From the NCBI GenBank assembly GCA_947175555.1, contig CAMWNK010000009.1, positions 1 through 41,896 of the forward strand: a stretch of 41,896 nucleotides of DNA, in the 5' to 3' direction. Positions 1 through 8,966 of the stretch are shown piece after piece. The notes under the pieces are model-generated. The model was given only the letters and a program-made list of their open reading frames with translations, searched no databases and was not told the DNA's origin. This DNA comes from an uncultured Clostridia bacterium (GTDB lineage: Bacteria > Bacillota > Clostridia > Christensenellales > UBA3700). The position numbers and the translations under genes are program-made. Every line of letters begins with the position of its first letter. Positions within the stretch are counted from its first letter, which is position 1.

Positions 1-240
1 CCTATCAAATATCATTTACAAAAGCCTAAAATATATCTGATGTTAAAAACTTAATTATTTTGTTGATACTGTTAAGTTTTATCCACAAATTATTAACCTT
101 AAAAAAATTATATAACAGACATATTTGCGACAATTTTCAGGGATATACACATATCCACAGACATTATTAGGTCCCTTATTATCCACTTAAAAAATAAAAA
201 AGTATATTAAGGCGATTAGTTCAATCAAATGAGTGAAATA
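1..240. other. oriC: Candidate replication origin segment (DnaA boxes)
   Basis: AT-rich DNA with no gene. One perfect DnaA box, TTATCCACA, lies at 79-87, and two one-mismatch boxes follow on the same strand: ATATCCACA at 151-159 and TTATCCACT at 179-187. Very AT-rich stretches at 88-120 and 188-210 could serve as unwinding elements. DnaA is known to bind TTATCCACA. That this is the working origin is inference: dnaA lies 28 kb away and the window begins here, so more boxes may lie to the left. Confidence 0.55.
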
Positions 241-291
241 AGTTGGAAATATTATATCCTTTATATTATAATTTAGCATAAGAGGTGTCAT

Positions 292-1572
292 ATGAATTAC
301 AAAAAAATGATAGTCGACACAATGAACGACATATATTCCAATTCTCTTACTACTTCGTCAGGCGGCAACATATCGCTTATAGATAAAGACGGCAATATCT
401 TTATATCTCCGTCGGGGCTTGATAAGGGAGCTTTAAGAGAAGATCTGATATGTATAGTAGATAGCAACGGCAACAATCTAAGTAAATATAAGCCGTCTAT
501 GGAACTTCCTTTCCACAGTAAAATTTATAGGATAAGAAAGGATGTAGCGGCGGTAGTTCATACCCACTCCCCTTATCTTACGGCGTACTCTCTTATAGAC
601 GGTGCGCCCGAGACTAAGATAAGTTACTTCCACTATAAAAGCAATAATAGCATTGCTAAGGCGGGTTACGATATACCCGGCTCTATAGAATTGGGCGATA
701 AGATATGTAAAAAAATAGAAGAAGGATACGACAGCGTAATGATGAGGAATCACGGCGCAGTGGTAATAGGCAAGAATATGCCCGATACCTATCGCAAGAT
801 GGAATCACTTGAGCATTGCGCGTCCATCAACGTATTGGCTCAATCTTTGGGCGGAGTAAAGACTCTTACATTAGAGCAATTAAAAAGCTATCAAGATAAA
901 GAAGAAAACTACAGTATCTCAGATATAAATGAAATAGTAGATGAAGATATAGAAAAAGCCGTATCGGAGCTGAAGCAATATGCCAACAGATGCTATAATC
1001 ACGAATATTTCTTATCATGTATGGGCGTAATATCCGTAAAAGTAAGCGGAGGAATGCTGATTACATCAAGAGACTGCGACAGACGCGATATAACAAATAG
1101 TGGAAAATATAGCGGAGTTACGTTCATAAAAGATAACAAAATATACGGCGAATATCCCGATATGAGCTGGAAGTTGCATCTTGAGATATATAAAAACAGC
1201 GATATGAACTCAATATTCACTGCTCTGCCTAAATATATAGGCGCATATATAGCTGCAAGAAGCGATATAGACAGTAGAACTCTGCCTGAGAGCTATATCA
1301 TGATGAGACAGGTACTTAGGTATCCTGCGCTGAGCGATATAGAAAATAAAGAGAAGATTGCAAAAAATATAACAGAAGTCAATCCTGTGGCTATAATAGA
1401 TAACTCTTGCGTAGTATGCGGCGGAAAGACGATAAATAAGGCGTTTGATAGATTGGAAGTATGCGAAGCTACTGCAAAAGCGTATTATATAACCAAAAGC
1501 ATAGGTAAAGCTCTTAATATAGAAGATAAAGAGATAAAAAAGATAGAAGACTACTTCAATCTCCCACTCTAA
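292..1572 (+). CDS. Class II aldolase/adducin family protein, two-domain (L-fuculose-phosphate aldolase-like)
   Basis: Probable zinc-dependent aldolase that would split L-fuculose-1-phosphate or a similar sugar phosphate into DHAP and an aldehyde in the cytoplasm. The N-terminal domain (about 1-210) has the family pattern: SGGNIS at 23-28, SPSGLDKG at 39-46, and likely zinc ligands E71, H90, H92 (AVVHTHSP) and H154 (MRNHGA), matching E73/H92/H94/H155 of E. coli FucA. Residues about 215-426 look like a second, degenerate copy in which the His-Thr-His position reads ALP, so it is probably non-catalytic. Single-domain FucA is about 215 aa, so this is a double-length form. An SD (AAGAGGTG) precedes the ATG by about 6 nt. 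The fucose isomerase and kinase lie 15 kb away. The exact substrate is not proven. Confidence 0.85.
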   Translation: MNYKKMIVDTMNDIYSNSLTTSSGGNISLIDKDGNIFISPSGLDKGALREDLICIVDSNGNNLSKYKPSMELPFHSKIYRIRKDVAAVVHTHSPYLTAYSLIDGAPETKISYFHYKSNNSIAKAGYDIPGSIELGDKICKKIEEGYDSVMMRNHGAVVIGKNMPDTYRKMESLEHCASINVLAQSLGGVKTLTLEQLKSYQDKEENYSISDINEIVDEDIEKAVSELKQYANRCYNHEYFLSCMGVISVKVSGGMLITSRDCDRRDITNSGKYSGVTFIKDNKIYGEYPDMSWKLHLEIYKNSDMNSIFTALPKYIGAYIAARSDIDSRTLPESYIMMRQVLRYPALSDIENKEKIAKNITEVNPVAIIDNSCVVCGGKTINKAFDRLEVCEATAKAYYITKSIGKALNIEDKEIKKIEDYFNLPL

Positions 1573-1916
1573 TCAATAAAAAGTGAAATTTATCTAAGAG
1601 ACGCTGTAATAGGCGTCTCTATTTATATAAACAAATAAATTAAGTTAAAAAAATATATAAAAGTGCATATAAAATACATAAATTAAGCTAATTATTATCT
1701 TAAAAACATAAATAGTATATATTATTGTTAAAAATCATTGAGTTAAATCAAATATTTTTATATATTATATAGACGCCTGATAAAATACTGTAAGTGCATA
1801 TAGTATACATATAGTAAGAAAGTATTATAAAATATTTTGTCGGATTTTGACATTTATGTTCCGAATGAGACGCATATGGATTATGATATAAAAAAATAAA
1901 GGAGAGTATTATTGAT
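1573..1916. other. AT-rich intergenic region
   Basis: Apart from the terminator at 1597-1625 and the SD of the next gene (AAAGGAGAG, 1898-1906), I see only AT-rich DNA. ORFs on the minus strand here have no start signals and no recognisable protein. Confidence 0.5.
1597..1625 (+). terminator. Intrinsic terminator of the aldolase gene
   Basis: Perfect 8-bp inverted repeat AGAGACGC/GCGTCTCT (1597-1604 and 1613-1620) with an 8-nt loop, followed by a short T-rich tract, 25 nt after the stop codon. Confidence 0.8.
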
Positions 1917-2186
1917 ATGGACAGCTTACATGACTTGGCAAGACAGGCTAAACGCAGATTGAAAGGATGCGACGAGGGAAAGAAGAAAAGCGAAGACAAT
2001 GCAATAATCATAGACGCGGTAAAAGATATGATATGCTCCGAGGAGATAATAACCAATCCTATAGGAAGATTGACAGATAGCAGCGTATATGAGACGTTGT
2101 CGGAGACGGACAGGCAGAGATATATACTGTGTCTTGCGGAGCAGTACAATAAGTGTATAGATAAATTGTCCAAGAAAGGAGCTTGA
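1917..2186 (+). CDS. Small hypothetical protein (89 aa)
   Basis: I do not recognise a family. The protein is charged and probably helical: a basic N-terminal part (RQAKRRLKG) and a C-terminal part with a Cys (YILCLAEQYNKC). There is no signal peptide and no membrane segment. The strong SD AAAGGAGAG at 1898-1906, 10 nt before the ATG, is the main reason to believe it is expressed. It stands alone between the aldolase terminator and the antiporter. Confidence 0.6.
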   Translation: MDSLHDLARQAKRRLKGCDEGKKKSEDNAIIIDAVKDMICSEEIITNPIGRLTDSSVYETLSETDRQRYILCLAEQYNKCIDKLSKKGA

Positions 2187-2346
2187 TACATAGAGCCGTA
2201 AACGTAATATAAGTATACTTATTAATAATTGACAAATATACGACTTATACTATTGCGATTGTCTATAGAGTAGGCTTTATTATAAATAATTATATATAGA
2301 TACAAAATAGACTTAAAAACGGTAGGAAAAGACACGTATATAAGTA

Positions 2347-2362
2347 TATAATATTATGTATG
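2347..2362 (+). promoter_or_regulatory. -10 box abutting the antiporter start (leaderless candidate)
   Basis: TATAAT at 2347-2352 lies 7 nt before the ATG at 2360, which would place the transcription start at or next to the start codon. No Shine-Dalgarno sequence lies in the 20 nt upstream. No convincing -35 is visible. Confidence 0.5.
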
Positions 2363-3412
2363 ACAACGACGCTTAACGTATTGATGCTACTTGCGGGACT
2401 GATACTGATACTCAAAGGCGGAGATTGGTTTGTAGACGCGTCCGTAAAGATAGCTAAAGCTCTCAAAATTCCCGAACTGGTAATAGGCGCGACTGTAGTG
2501 AGTATAGGTACTACGCTGCCTGAGTTGCTTACGTCCCTTACGTCTGTAATTAAGGGCATGATAGCAGGCAACGAGCAGCAGATGCAGGCATTTACAGATA
2601 TAGCTATAGGCAATGCCGTAGGCTCTATGATGTGTAATATAGGTCTTATACTTGCCTTGGTAATGATTATCAAGCCGCAGAAAGCAGAAGGCGCGTCATT
2701 TATATCTAAAGGACTGTTTTTACTGTCGGTATCCGCCTTAGTAGTGCTATTTTCTATCACGGGCGGCGCGCTGGTACTGTGGGAAGGTATAATATTACTG
2801 GTGCTGTTTATAGCCTTTATGGGTGCTAACGTATACGAAGCACTCAAGAAGAGCGGTAAGATAAAGAGCAGAAAAGATACGTCTAAAGACGTAATGTATG
2901 AAGACAGTAGTAGCGATAGCTCGGCAGTAAAACTTGACAAAAAGGAAAAGATAAAGACTGTCGTCATGTTCTTGATAGGCGCGGGCTGTATCGCAGGCGG
3001 CGCAATATTTATGGTGAACGGCGTACAGGATCTGTGCATATCCTTTGGAATACCCGAGCAGATAATAGCAGTTACCGTAGTGGCGATAGGTACGTCGCTT
3101 CCTGAGCTGGTAACGTCTATTACCTCTCTAAGGAAGGGCAATGAGGATATAGGTATAGGCAATGTGGTAGGAGCTAACATTATCAATGCCACGCTTTTGC
3201 TCGGACTTGTATCCGTAGTTACCGGAAGAGGTCTGAATATAGACGCATTTACAAGGAATTATGTGCTGTGGTTTATGCTGGGAATAACGGCATTGCTTGT
3301 AGTGCCTTCGCTATTTACCAAGAAGGCAGGACGCTTGCAGGGTATACTTATGATTATGGCGTTCATCACTTGCATCAGCCTAAACGTGTGCTCTGTGTTG
3401 GGTATGATATAA
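2360..3412 (+). CDS. Calcium/sodium antiporter (CaCA family, YrbG-like)
   Basis: Inner-membrane cation exchanger expected to export Ca2+ in exchange for Na+ or H+. The two inverted alpha repeats that define the CaCA superfamily are clear: GATVVSIGTTLPELLTS near residues 43-59 and AVTVVAIGTSLPELVTS near 235-251, each with the acidic Glu of the ion site, followed by GNAVGSMMCNIG and GNVVGANIINA. About ten hydrophobic segments are split by a charged cytoplasmic loop near residues 165-195. At 350 aa the length is normal. The ATG at 2360 has no SD and directly follows a -10 box. Confidence 0.92.
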   Translation: MTTTLNVLMLLAGLILILKGGDWFVDASVKIAKALKIPELVIGATVVSIGTTLPELLTSLTSVIKGMIAGNEQQMQAFTDIAIGNAVGSMMCNIGLILALVMIIKPQKAEGASFISKGLFLLSVSALVVLFSITGGALVLWEGIILLVLFIAFMGANVYEALKKSGKIKSRKDTSKDVMYEDSSSDSSAVKLDKKEKIKTVVMFLIGAGCIAGGAIFMVNGVQDLCISFGIPEQIIAVTVVAIGTSLPELVTSITSLRKGNEDIGIGNVVGANIINATLLLGLVSVVTGRGLNIDAFTRNYVLWFMLGITALLVVPSLFTKKAGRLQGILMIMAFITCISLNVCSVLGMI

Positions 3413-3606
3413 AGTAAATTTATTTCTAAAATAAGTATAATATTACTATTAGGGACGCTGTCGATAACTTTTGATATATATATAGATAAGGATAACACTA
3501 TTACTAAGTAAATGAGATAATGAATAAGTATTAATATAGGATATCATATTAAATAGCAATAAAAGTATAGCAATATTAGTTATAAGCAATATCTATTATT
3601 AAAGTG

Positions 3607-3643
3607 AAAAAATAAACGCATCTATATAAAAGATGCGTTTATT
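3607..3643 (-). terminator. Intrinsic terminator of the ABC transporter gene
   Basis: Perfect 13-bp inverted repeat AATAAACGCATCT/AGATGCGTTTATT (3611-3623, 3631-3643). On the minus strand it is followed by a run of six T (complement of 3607-3612). It lies about 30 nt after the minus-strand stop and could also stop plus-strand readthrough. Confidence 0.85.
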
Positions 3644-3671
3644 CTTAATAATTAATCACCGATTGATGTAA

Positions 3672-5969
3672 TTATAGCTTACTGTTTTCGGCAACAGACT
3701 TGCGGAACAGTCCTACACACTTTACTACTGCGGTGAGAATAGCTATGCCTACCGATATGATAAATGTAATCAGCGCGGCGTGCCAGCCAAGCGGCATAGT
3801 TATCTCCGTAGCGATATGAGCAGTAGTAGAGCGAGAAATCAGATGGCAGAATACTGCGCCGAGCGATATACCTACTATAAACTGTATCATAGATGTTATT
3901 AAAGCCTGTAACATCATGACAAGAGAAATGCTCTTTTTTCCAAAGCCTATTGCGCGCAGCACGTTGAAGTGCCGTTGCTTGGAAGATATCTGATAGTTGA
4001 CCGACGCGCATGATAGCAGAGCAAGACCTACAGATACTACTACAGCCAGAGCTATAATAAAAGGTAAGAAATTATCAATATCACTTGCAAAAGATACTGT
4101 ATAAAATGAGTTAACAAGCTTTATGTTAGAGCTGTTTATACCGTTTAACTTAGTTAACTTATTTAATAATACATAGGCGTCCCGTCCCTTAGCGTTGATT
4201 ATTAAATGATATATACTTAGAGAAGATTTGTTATAAGAGTTCATAATCCTAAGAGTACATGTACGGTACAGCTCGTTGTTCAAGATAACGTCCGCGCCTG
4301 TCAATCCGTCATAATCGAATATATCCTTGACGGTAAATTCACCTTCGCTGTATGCGCTCCACTTAAGGCTGTCGCCTACAGATATATTATGGGCATCGGC
4401 ATAAGACCTTGATATATAAGCCTCGCTGTGAGACGGCTCGCCGAGATAAGAAGCATAGTGCATACTGCTATTATATCCCGCAATCTTATCTGTAAATTTA
4501 TTAACTATATTGCCGCTGGTATAAGAAGTATTATAAAAGGCATATAGATTGTCTCTTACTATATCCGAAAATCCGTCGCCGCACACTATCATGTTGAGCA
4601 TAAAATTAGAAGTTAGACAATAAAAGTCCTCTTTTATATCTTCGGGCATCTCTTCAATAAATTGATAAGAGAGCATTTCGTCATAAGGGCGGTAACCGTC
4701 GTCGAAGATACCGCTAATGATAACTCTAAAAGCAGGGTGTAAATCAGAGTAGCTGTTATAATCAACGTTAAGACAGTCTCCTACTAATTCAGACATATCA
4801 CCTTTGCCTTCCAACATAGCAAGACTCTTTGCAAAAGAGCAAGGCAATAATACCTCTATCGGCGAGGAGGGATAAGAGCCGTGCAATATCTTAATATCGA
4901 GACTGCCGCTCTTAGCTTCTACAAATTCAAAATTAATGTAAGCAAAAGGTCTCAGAGACGGATGTTGTACATCAAAGTCATAAGGTAAAAAAATATTATA
5001 TGCTAAGAGAAGTTCTTCGCCTGACTTTTCTCTCATGCGGATAACTTCGTTATAAGTTGTATCAGTATTTATATGTACGTTCTTATATTCAGCCTTATTA
5101 AGACTGCATGCATGCGCCCAGTTGGTATCGTTAAAGCTAAGCGTAAGCAGGACAATGGTAGCAATACATATAACAGCCGCGGCTATTGTAGTAACTATAC
5201 TCTTTACCGCTCCCGCGCCGACATTGAAGCCTGCGAGCTTGAATACTGTGCGCGCAGCGGTACGGTCCTTAATAGATGTGAATCCGTTGTTATTATCAAA
5301 AGAGGAGCGGATATTACCGTCATTGACAGTCAGCTCGCTCGCAATCTCTCCGTCTGAGATATTAATAATATAGTCGGCATACTCATCGCATTGTGCATCG
5401 TTGTGACTGACTACGGCTACCAATCTATCTTGAGACAGACGCTTGAGTATGTCCATGACGCGCTTAGCATTGCCGCTATCGAGATTGCCCGTAGGCTCGT
5501 CAGCAAATATCATAGAGCCGCGCTTGGCTACCGAGCGCGCCAAAGCGACGCGCTGCTTTTCACCTCCCGACAGTTTACCCGCCTTGGTATCTATGCAATC
5601 CGACAGCTCCACCAGCGAGAGCAGCTCTTTAATGTCGTCATCGGTATAGCTCTGACCTACAGCCTGCATTGCGAAGGCAATATTATCCCGTACCTTCATA
5701 TCGTCAAGCAACATAAAGTCCTGATATACCACACTGACGCAGCTACGGCGGTATTCCTCGGCGTTGTTGCGAGTAATGGGCGTGCCGTTGTATGTAATCG
5801 AGCCGCCGTCGGGGAAGTCCACAGCGGTAAGTATATTCATAAGAGTAGTCTTACCGCTGCCGCTCACTCCGCGTATGAATACCATACCCCTATCGGGCAG
5901 GGTAAGGCTTACGCCCTTGAGCGCAGCCTTACGGGGATATATCTTACTGATGTTGTCGACTTTTAGCAA
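3672..5969 (-). CDS. ABC transporter, fused ATPase and FtsX/MacB-type permease
   Basis: A single-chain MacB/FtsX-class transporter (765 aa). The ATPase domain (about 1-215) has Walker A GVSGSGKT at 34-41, Q-loop Q83, signature LSGGEKQR at 133-140, Walker B MIFADEP at 153-159 and H-loop H189. Next come one membrane helix near 250-275, a large extracellular domain to about 630, and three C-terminal helices, the FtsX/MacB permease layout. Members typically move antimicrobial peptides or lipoproteins or act mechanically; the substrate is unknown. I chose the TTG at 5969 because GGGAGGTGA lies about 6 nt upstream. Two direct AATCGTC repeats 29 bp apart upstream (6015-6050) might bind a regulator. 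No two-component genes are adjacent. Confidence 0.9.
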   Translation of the reverse strand: MLKVDNISKIYPRKAALKGVSLTLPDRGMVFIRGVSGSGKTTLMNILTAVDFPDGGSITYNGTPITRNNAEEYRRSCVSVVYQDFMLLDDMKVRDNIAFAMQAVGQSYTDDDIKELLSLVELSDCIDTKAGKLSGGEKQRVALARSVAKRGSMIFADEPTGNLDSGNAKRVMDILKRLSQDRLVAVVSHNDAQCDEYADYIINISDGEIASELTVNDGNIRSSFDNNNGFTSIKDRTAARTVFKLAGFNVGAGAVKSIVTTIAAAVICIATIVLLTLSFNDTNWAHACSLNKAEYKNVHINTDTTYNEVIRMREKSGEELLLAYNIFLPYDFDVQHPSLRPFAYINFEFVEAKSGSLDIKILHGSYPSSPIEVLLPCSFAKSLAMLEGKGDMSELVGDCLNVDYNSYSDLHPAFRVIISGIFDDGYRPYDEMLSYQFIEEMPEDIKEDFYCLTSNFMLNMIVCGDGFSDIVRDNLYAFYNTSYTSGNIVNKFTDKIAGYNSSMHYASYLGEPSHSEAYISRSYADAHNISVGDSLKWSAYSEGEFTVKDIFDYDGLTGADVILNNELYRTCTLRIMNSYNKSSLSIYHLIINAKGRDAYVLLNKLTKLNGINSSNIKLVNSFYTVSFASDIDNFLPFIIALAVVVSVGLALLSCASVNYQISSKQRHFNVLRAIGFGKKSISLVMMLQALITSMIQFIVGISLGAVFCHLISRSTTAHIATEITMPLGWHAALITFIISVGIAILTAVVKCVGLFRKSVAENSKL

Positions 5970-6173
5970 TATTTCACCTCCCGCGTTTTATAAAAGCGAG
6001 CATAGCGCTTTGTAGACGATTTTAATTATCAGAAATTGATAAAGACGATTATCTTATAATTTAAGTATATGGCTTAAACATATATCTGTCAATACTCAAT
6101 ATAAATATAGATTAATACCAAGAAAATAAGTATAAATTTAAGCTATGCCAATGACAATTATAAATGTTAAAAG

Positions 6174-7577
6174 TTAGCTTTTATCGGGTAAATTTTGACT
6201 TAAAGTAGGAATCGAGCTTTTGCGCTTAATTTGCTTAAGGGCTATGATAAAGCACGTTATCGTAGCGGATATGCCGAGCGCCCAACCGATGGGGTAGGAC
6301 CAACATATACCGAGGAAGCCGAGCGACGGCGATAGGATAAACGAAAAGATAACGCGTATAATCAAATCCGTAACAGTACCTATCATAAACAGCAACATCT
6401 TGCCCGAGCCGCGCAGCATACCGTCGAGCACGAGCTTAACGCCCACCACGATATAGAAAGGAGAGGTGATGACCAAGAACTGCTTGCCTGCTGCAACCAT
6501 TGCCTCGAACTGTGCGTCGGAGCTGTCGGCAAACAGCGCGATAAGGTAGCGGGATAGAGAAAGCGATATCGCTATAAAGAATATATCCATTAAAGCTACG
6601 ATAAGCACAGCCGACTTAAGTCCCTTACGCACTCTATCGGGCTTGTCTGCGCCGAGATTTTGCGCGGTGAACGATGAGACGGCATTGGACATCATATTGT
6701 TGCAGGCGATACATAAGGTATTGACCTTGACGGCAGAATTGTAACCTGCAATCACCGCAGAGCCGAAGCCGTTGATAATGGACTGTACAAACATCTGTCC
6801 CACTGGGATAAACAGCTGCTGCACTACGCTGGGTACGGCAATGCGGCATATGGATAGAGCAATCGGCAGAGAAAAGGGGCGGACACGGGTGTCGTCGCCC
6901 TCAGTAATGCGGATTTTTCTCAGGCGGATAAACAGCCAAATAAGGGACGTAAGGCAAGCGATGCCTTGAGCGATAAAAGTAGCCCACGCAAGTCCCGATA
7001 CGCCGAGACGTATTCCTACGGCGTCTACCGTAAAGATTAAGTCGAGCCCCACGTTGAGTACGGACGAGCATATAAGCAGGATAAGCGGGGCGCGGGAGTC
7101 TCCCATTGCGGTGAAAGCCGCCGTCGCTGCATTATACAGCAGCACGAATGCCACGCCAAAGGTGTATATCCTAAGATAGCTTGCGCTGTCGTTGAATATC
7201 TTATCCTCGGTATTGAGCGCCTTAAGTATAGGCGTGCACAGCAGTTCGCCCATCAGCATGAGCACTGCGCTGAGCACAAGCGTCATAGTCATGGCGGTGA
7301 ATACAGCCGTCTTCATCTTGCCGTATTCCTTCGCGCCCATATGCCGAGCGATTACTACGGACGCTCCCGCCGAGCCTCCAAGCGCAATAGCCACGTATAC
7401 CATGGTTACGGGAAAAGATACGGATGTAGCTGACAGCGCGTCCACGCCGAGCACATTGCCTGCGATAATGCTATCGGCAAGGTTGTAGAGTTGTTGGAAA
7501 ATGGTGGCGACAATAAGGGGCAGGCTAAACTTTATCAATGATTTGGCAGGGCTGCCGATTGTGAGGTCTTTAACCAT
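6174..7577 (-). CDS. MATE family multidrug/Na+ exporter
   Basis: Integral-membrane cation-coupled exporter of drugs or metabolites. At 467 aa with about twelve hydrophobic segments it has the usual MATE size. The N-terminal pattern SLPLIVATIFQQLYNLAD, the following GVDALSATSVSFP, and QNLGADKPDRVRKGL in the second half are typical of the DinF/NorM-like branch found in Clostridia. The ATG is preceded by AAGGAGC. A 27-bp palindrome lies 28 bp upstream of the start (see 7606-7632), so a repressor may control it. Confidence 0.93.
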   Translation of the reverse strand: MVKDLTIGSPAKSLIKFSLPLIVATIFQQLYNLADSIIAGNVLGVDALSATSVSFPVTMVYVAIALGGSAGASVVIARHMGAKEYGKMKTAVFTAMTMTLVLSAVLMLMGELLCTPILKALNTEDKIFNDSASYLRIYTFGVAFVLLYNAATAAFTAMGDSRAPLILLICSSVLNVGLDLIFTVDAVGIRLGVSGLAWATFIAQGIACLTSLIWLFIRLRKIRITEGDDTRVRPFSLPIALSICRIAVPSVVQQLFIPVGQMFVQSIINGFGSAVIAGYNSAVKVNTLCIACNNMMSNAVSSFTAQNLGADKPDRVRKGLKSAVLIVALMDIFFIAISLSLSRYLIALFADSSDAQFEAMVAAGKQFLVITSPFYIVVGVKLVLDGMLRGSGKMLLFMIGTVTDLIIRVIFSFILSPSLGFLGICWSYPIGWALGISATITCFIIALKQIKRKSSIPTLSQNLPDKS

Positions 7578-7589
7578 GATTTGCTCCTT

Positions 7590-7632
7590 ATTATACTACC
7601 AAGATGCCTATAAAAACGTACTTTTATAAGGC
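7590..7632 (-). promoter_or_regulatory. Palindrome and -10 box upstream of the MATE gene
   Basis: An imperfect palindrome at 7606-7632 (minus strand GCCTTATAAAA/TTTTTATAGGC arms around GTACG) overlaps the expected -35 region of a TATAAT at 7590-7595. The SD and ATG follow. An operator for a TetR- or MarR-type repressor is plausible, but no regulator gene adjoins it. A second TATAAT about 110 nt further upstream could give a long structured leader instead. Confidence 0.45.
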
Positions 7633-7782
7633 AGCTAAGCGCCGAATAAAGCCGCTCGCGCGTACCGAGTGCAAAGCTGTCTCTCATGTCTGTATCGGGC
7701 AATCGGCTTTATAATTATATGATATATTAATACTTAGGACCGACAATGTCAAGCGGCGGATATCTCAAATAGGCTTGCGGAT

Positions 7783-7810
7783 AAAAAAACGCCCGCCTTA
7801 TAGGCGGGCG
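7783..7810 (-). terminator. Intrinsic terminator of the alpha-CTD/WG gene
   Basis: Perfect 8-bp GC-rich stem CGCCCGCC/GGCGGGCG (7790-7797, 7803-7810). On the minus strand it is followed by seven T (7783-7789), just after the stop of the minus-strand gene. Confidence 0.92.
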
Positions 7811-7829
7811 ACAAAATATGCCGATATAA

Positions 7830-8882
7830 TCAGCGCCACAATACGTTAAGGCTCTCTCTGTCCAGCACGCCCCAACGATCGTCTAAGCGCACTATTGCCT
7901 TACCGCCTGCAAAAGGAGTGGCAACGTCATAGATAAAGTCCACAGCAAGGTTGCCCTGCTTGTCGATATATCCCGTCTTTTCGCCCTTGCTGACGGCGGC
8001 GAGACCTTCCTTAAACGAAGTGCCGCAATCGTAATCGCACGGTATAACGAGGGTAGCGGATGCGTCGATGTAACCGATAAGAGAGTTGCTCTCTATGCCC
8101 GCAAGCCCTTCGCTGAAAGAAAATGCCTCTTCGTAAACGGGTTGGATGACTACATTTCCCTTCCAATCCTTATAGCCCCACTTGCCTTTGCGGCAGAACT
8201 TGACGAGGTCGCCTTCCTTAATAGGCTCCTTGGGCGAGGGATTTTCGCGAGGGGGACGCTTGCGCTTGCCGCCCATGATAATCTCGTTGATTGTAAGCCC
8301 TGCGTACATGCGGGATAAGGATTCGTTAAGAGCGCGCTCGGACTTGGGATTATCTTTGCCTCCCAAGTTGTTTCTGTCTCTGTCCCTATTCCTATCCCTA
8401 TCCTTGCGATCGGGCTTGCCTTTTCTCTCCGACGAGGGGATGGGATTTTTATTATCGTTGCCGCGCTTAGGCTTGTCCGAGCCTGCGCCGCCTGAGGGGC
8501 GGGACTTATTGTCGCGCGAGCCTTTATTATTATTGCTATTGTTATTATTGTTACTATTATTGTTGTTGCTTACGCGCTCTCCTTTAGGAGCAGGAGTAGC
8601 GGCAGGGGTATCGTCGGGACGGAAAGACAGCTTGAGCAAGCTAAGCGCGCGCTGTATCTCTATACAGTTGCGTTTGCCGATATTCTGAATGCGGTACATA
8701 TCCTGCATGCGCCTTTTGGCTATGTCGGCAGCAGTCTTTACTCCGCCCGTCTTGAGCGCGGTGAGAGTACGCTCGCTCAAGCCCATGTTCTCTACAGGCG
8801 TGGCAAGCGCGGCTGCATCGCCTACGGGCGTGTAGTTGTCCTCGCGCTTTTTTCCGCCGCGGCGGTGAAATCTTCTGTCCAT
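7830..8882 (-). CDS. RNA polymerase alpha-CTD-like domain fused to WG repeats
   Basis: Residues about 28-88 resemble the DNA-binding C-terminal domain of RNA polymerase alpha (two helix-hairpin-helix units): LSERTLTALKTGGVKTAADI then IQNIGKRNCIEIQRAL. R38 and G69 match R265 and G296 of E. coli alpha; the K298 and S299 positions read R71 and N72. Residues 105-180 are low complexity: Asn-rich, then Arg-Asp rich. Residues about 222-350 carry three to four WG repeats (KWGYKDWKGNVVIQPVY, IGYIDASATLVIP, TGYIDKQGNLAV, RWGVLDRESL). There is no signal peptide, so it is probably cytoplasmic. The domain calls are confident. The role is unknown; binding DNA or a protein partner is a guess. The start has no SD. 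Confidence 0.8.
   Translation of the reverse strand: MDRRFHRRGGKKREDNYTPVGDAAALATPVENMGLSERTLTALKTGGVKTAADIAKRRMQDMYRIQNIGKRNCIEIQRALSLLKLSFRPDDTPAATPAPKGERVSNNNNSNNNNNSNNNKGSRDNKSRPSGGAGSDKPKRGNDNKNPIPSSERKGKPDRKDRDRNRDRDRNNLGGKDNPKSERALNESLSRMYAGLTINEIIMGGKRKRPPRENPSPKEPIKEGDLVKFCRKGKWGYKDWKGNVVIQPVYEEAFSFSEGLAGIESNSLIGYIDASATLVIPCDYDCGTSFKEGLAAVSKGEKTGYIDKQGNLAVDFIYDVATPFAGGKAIVRLDDRWGVLDRESLNVLWR
8522..8573. repeat. Degenerate trinucleotide (AAY) repeat inside the alpha-CTD/WG gene
   Basis: A run of TTATTATTGTTATTG-type triplets encodes Asn-rich residues about 106-119 of the minus-strand protein. It is in frame, so slippage would change linker length by whole residues. The mirrored plus-strand ORF is a poly-Leu artefact. 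Confidence 0.7.
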
Positions 8883-8888
8883 AGCGAT

Positions 8889-8918
8889 ATTTTATCACAA
8901 AGGGAGAGAAACGGACAA
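8889..8918 (-). promoter_or_regulatory. Promoter of the alpha-CTD/WG gene (leaderless candidate)
   Basis: On the minus strand, TTGTCC (8913-8918), an 18-nt spacer, then TAAAAT (8889-8894). The ATG at 8882 is only 6 nt downstream and no SD is visible, so transcription should start at the start codon. Confidence 0.55.
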
Positions 8919-8966
8919 TGTTTTTCAATACTTTTATCGCAAATTATGGCGCTCGGCAGCGATATG

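Noticed and set aside
8182..8688. Plus-strand ORF with a long poly-Leu run
   Set aside because: It is the mirror of the Asn-rich linker codons of the minus-strand alpha-CTD/WG gene.
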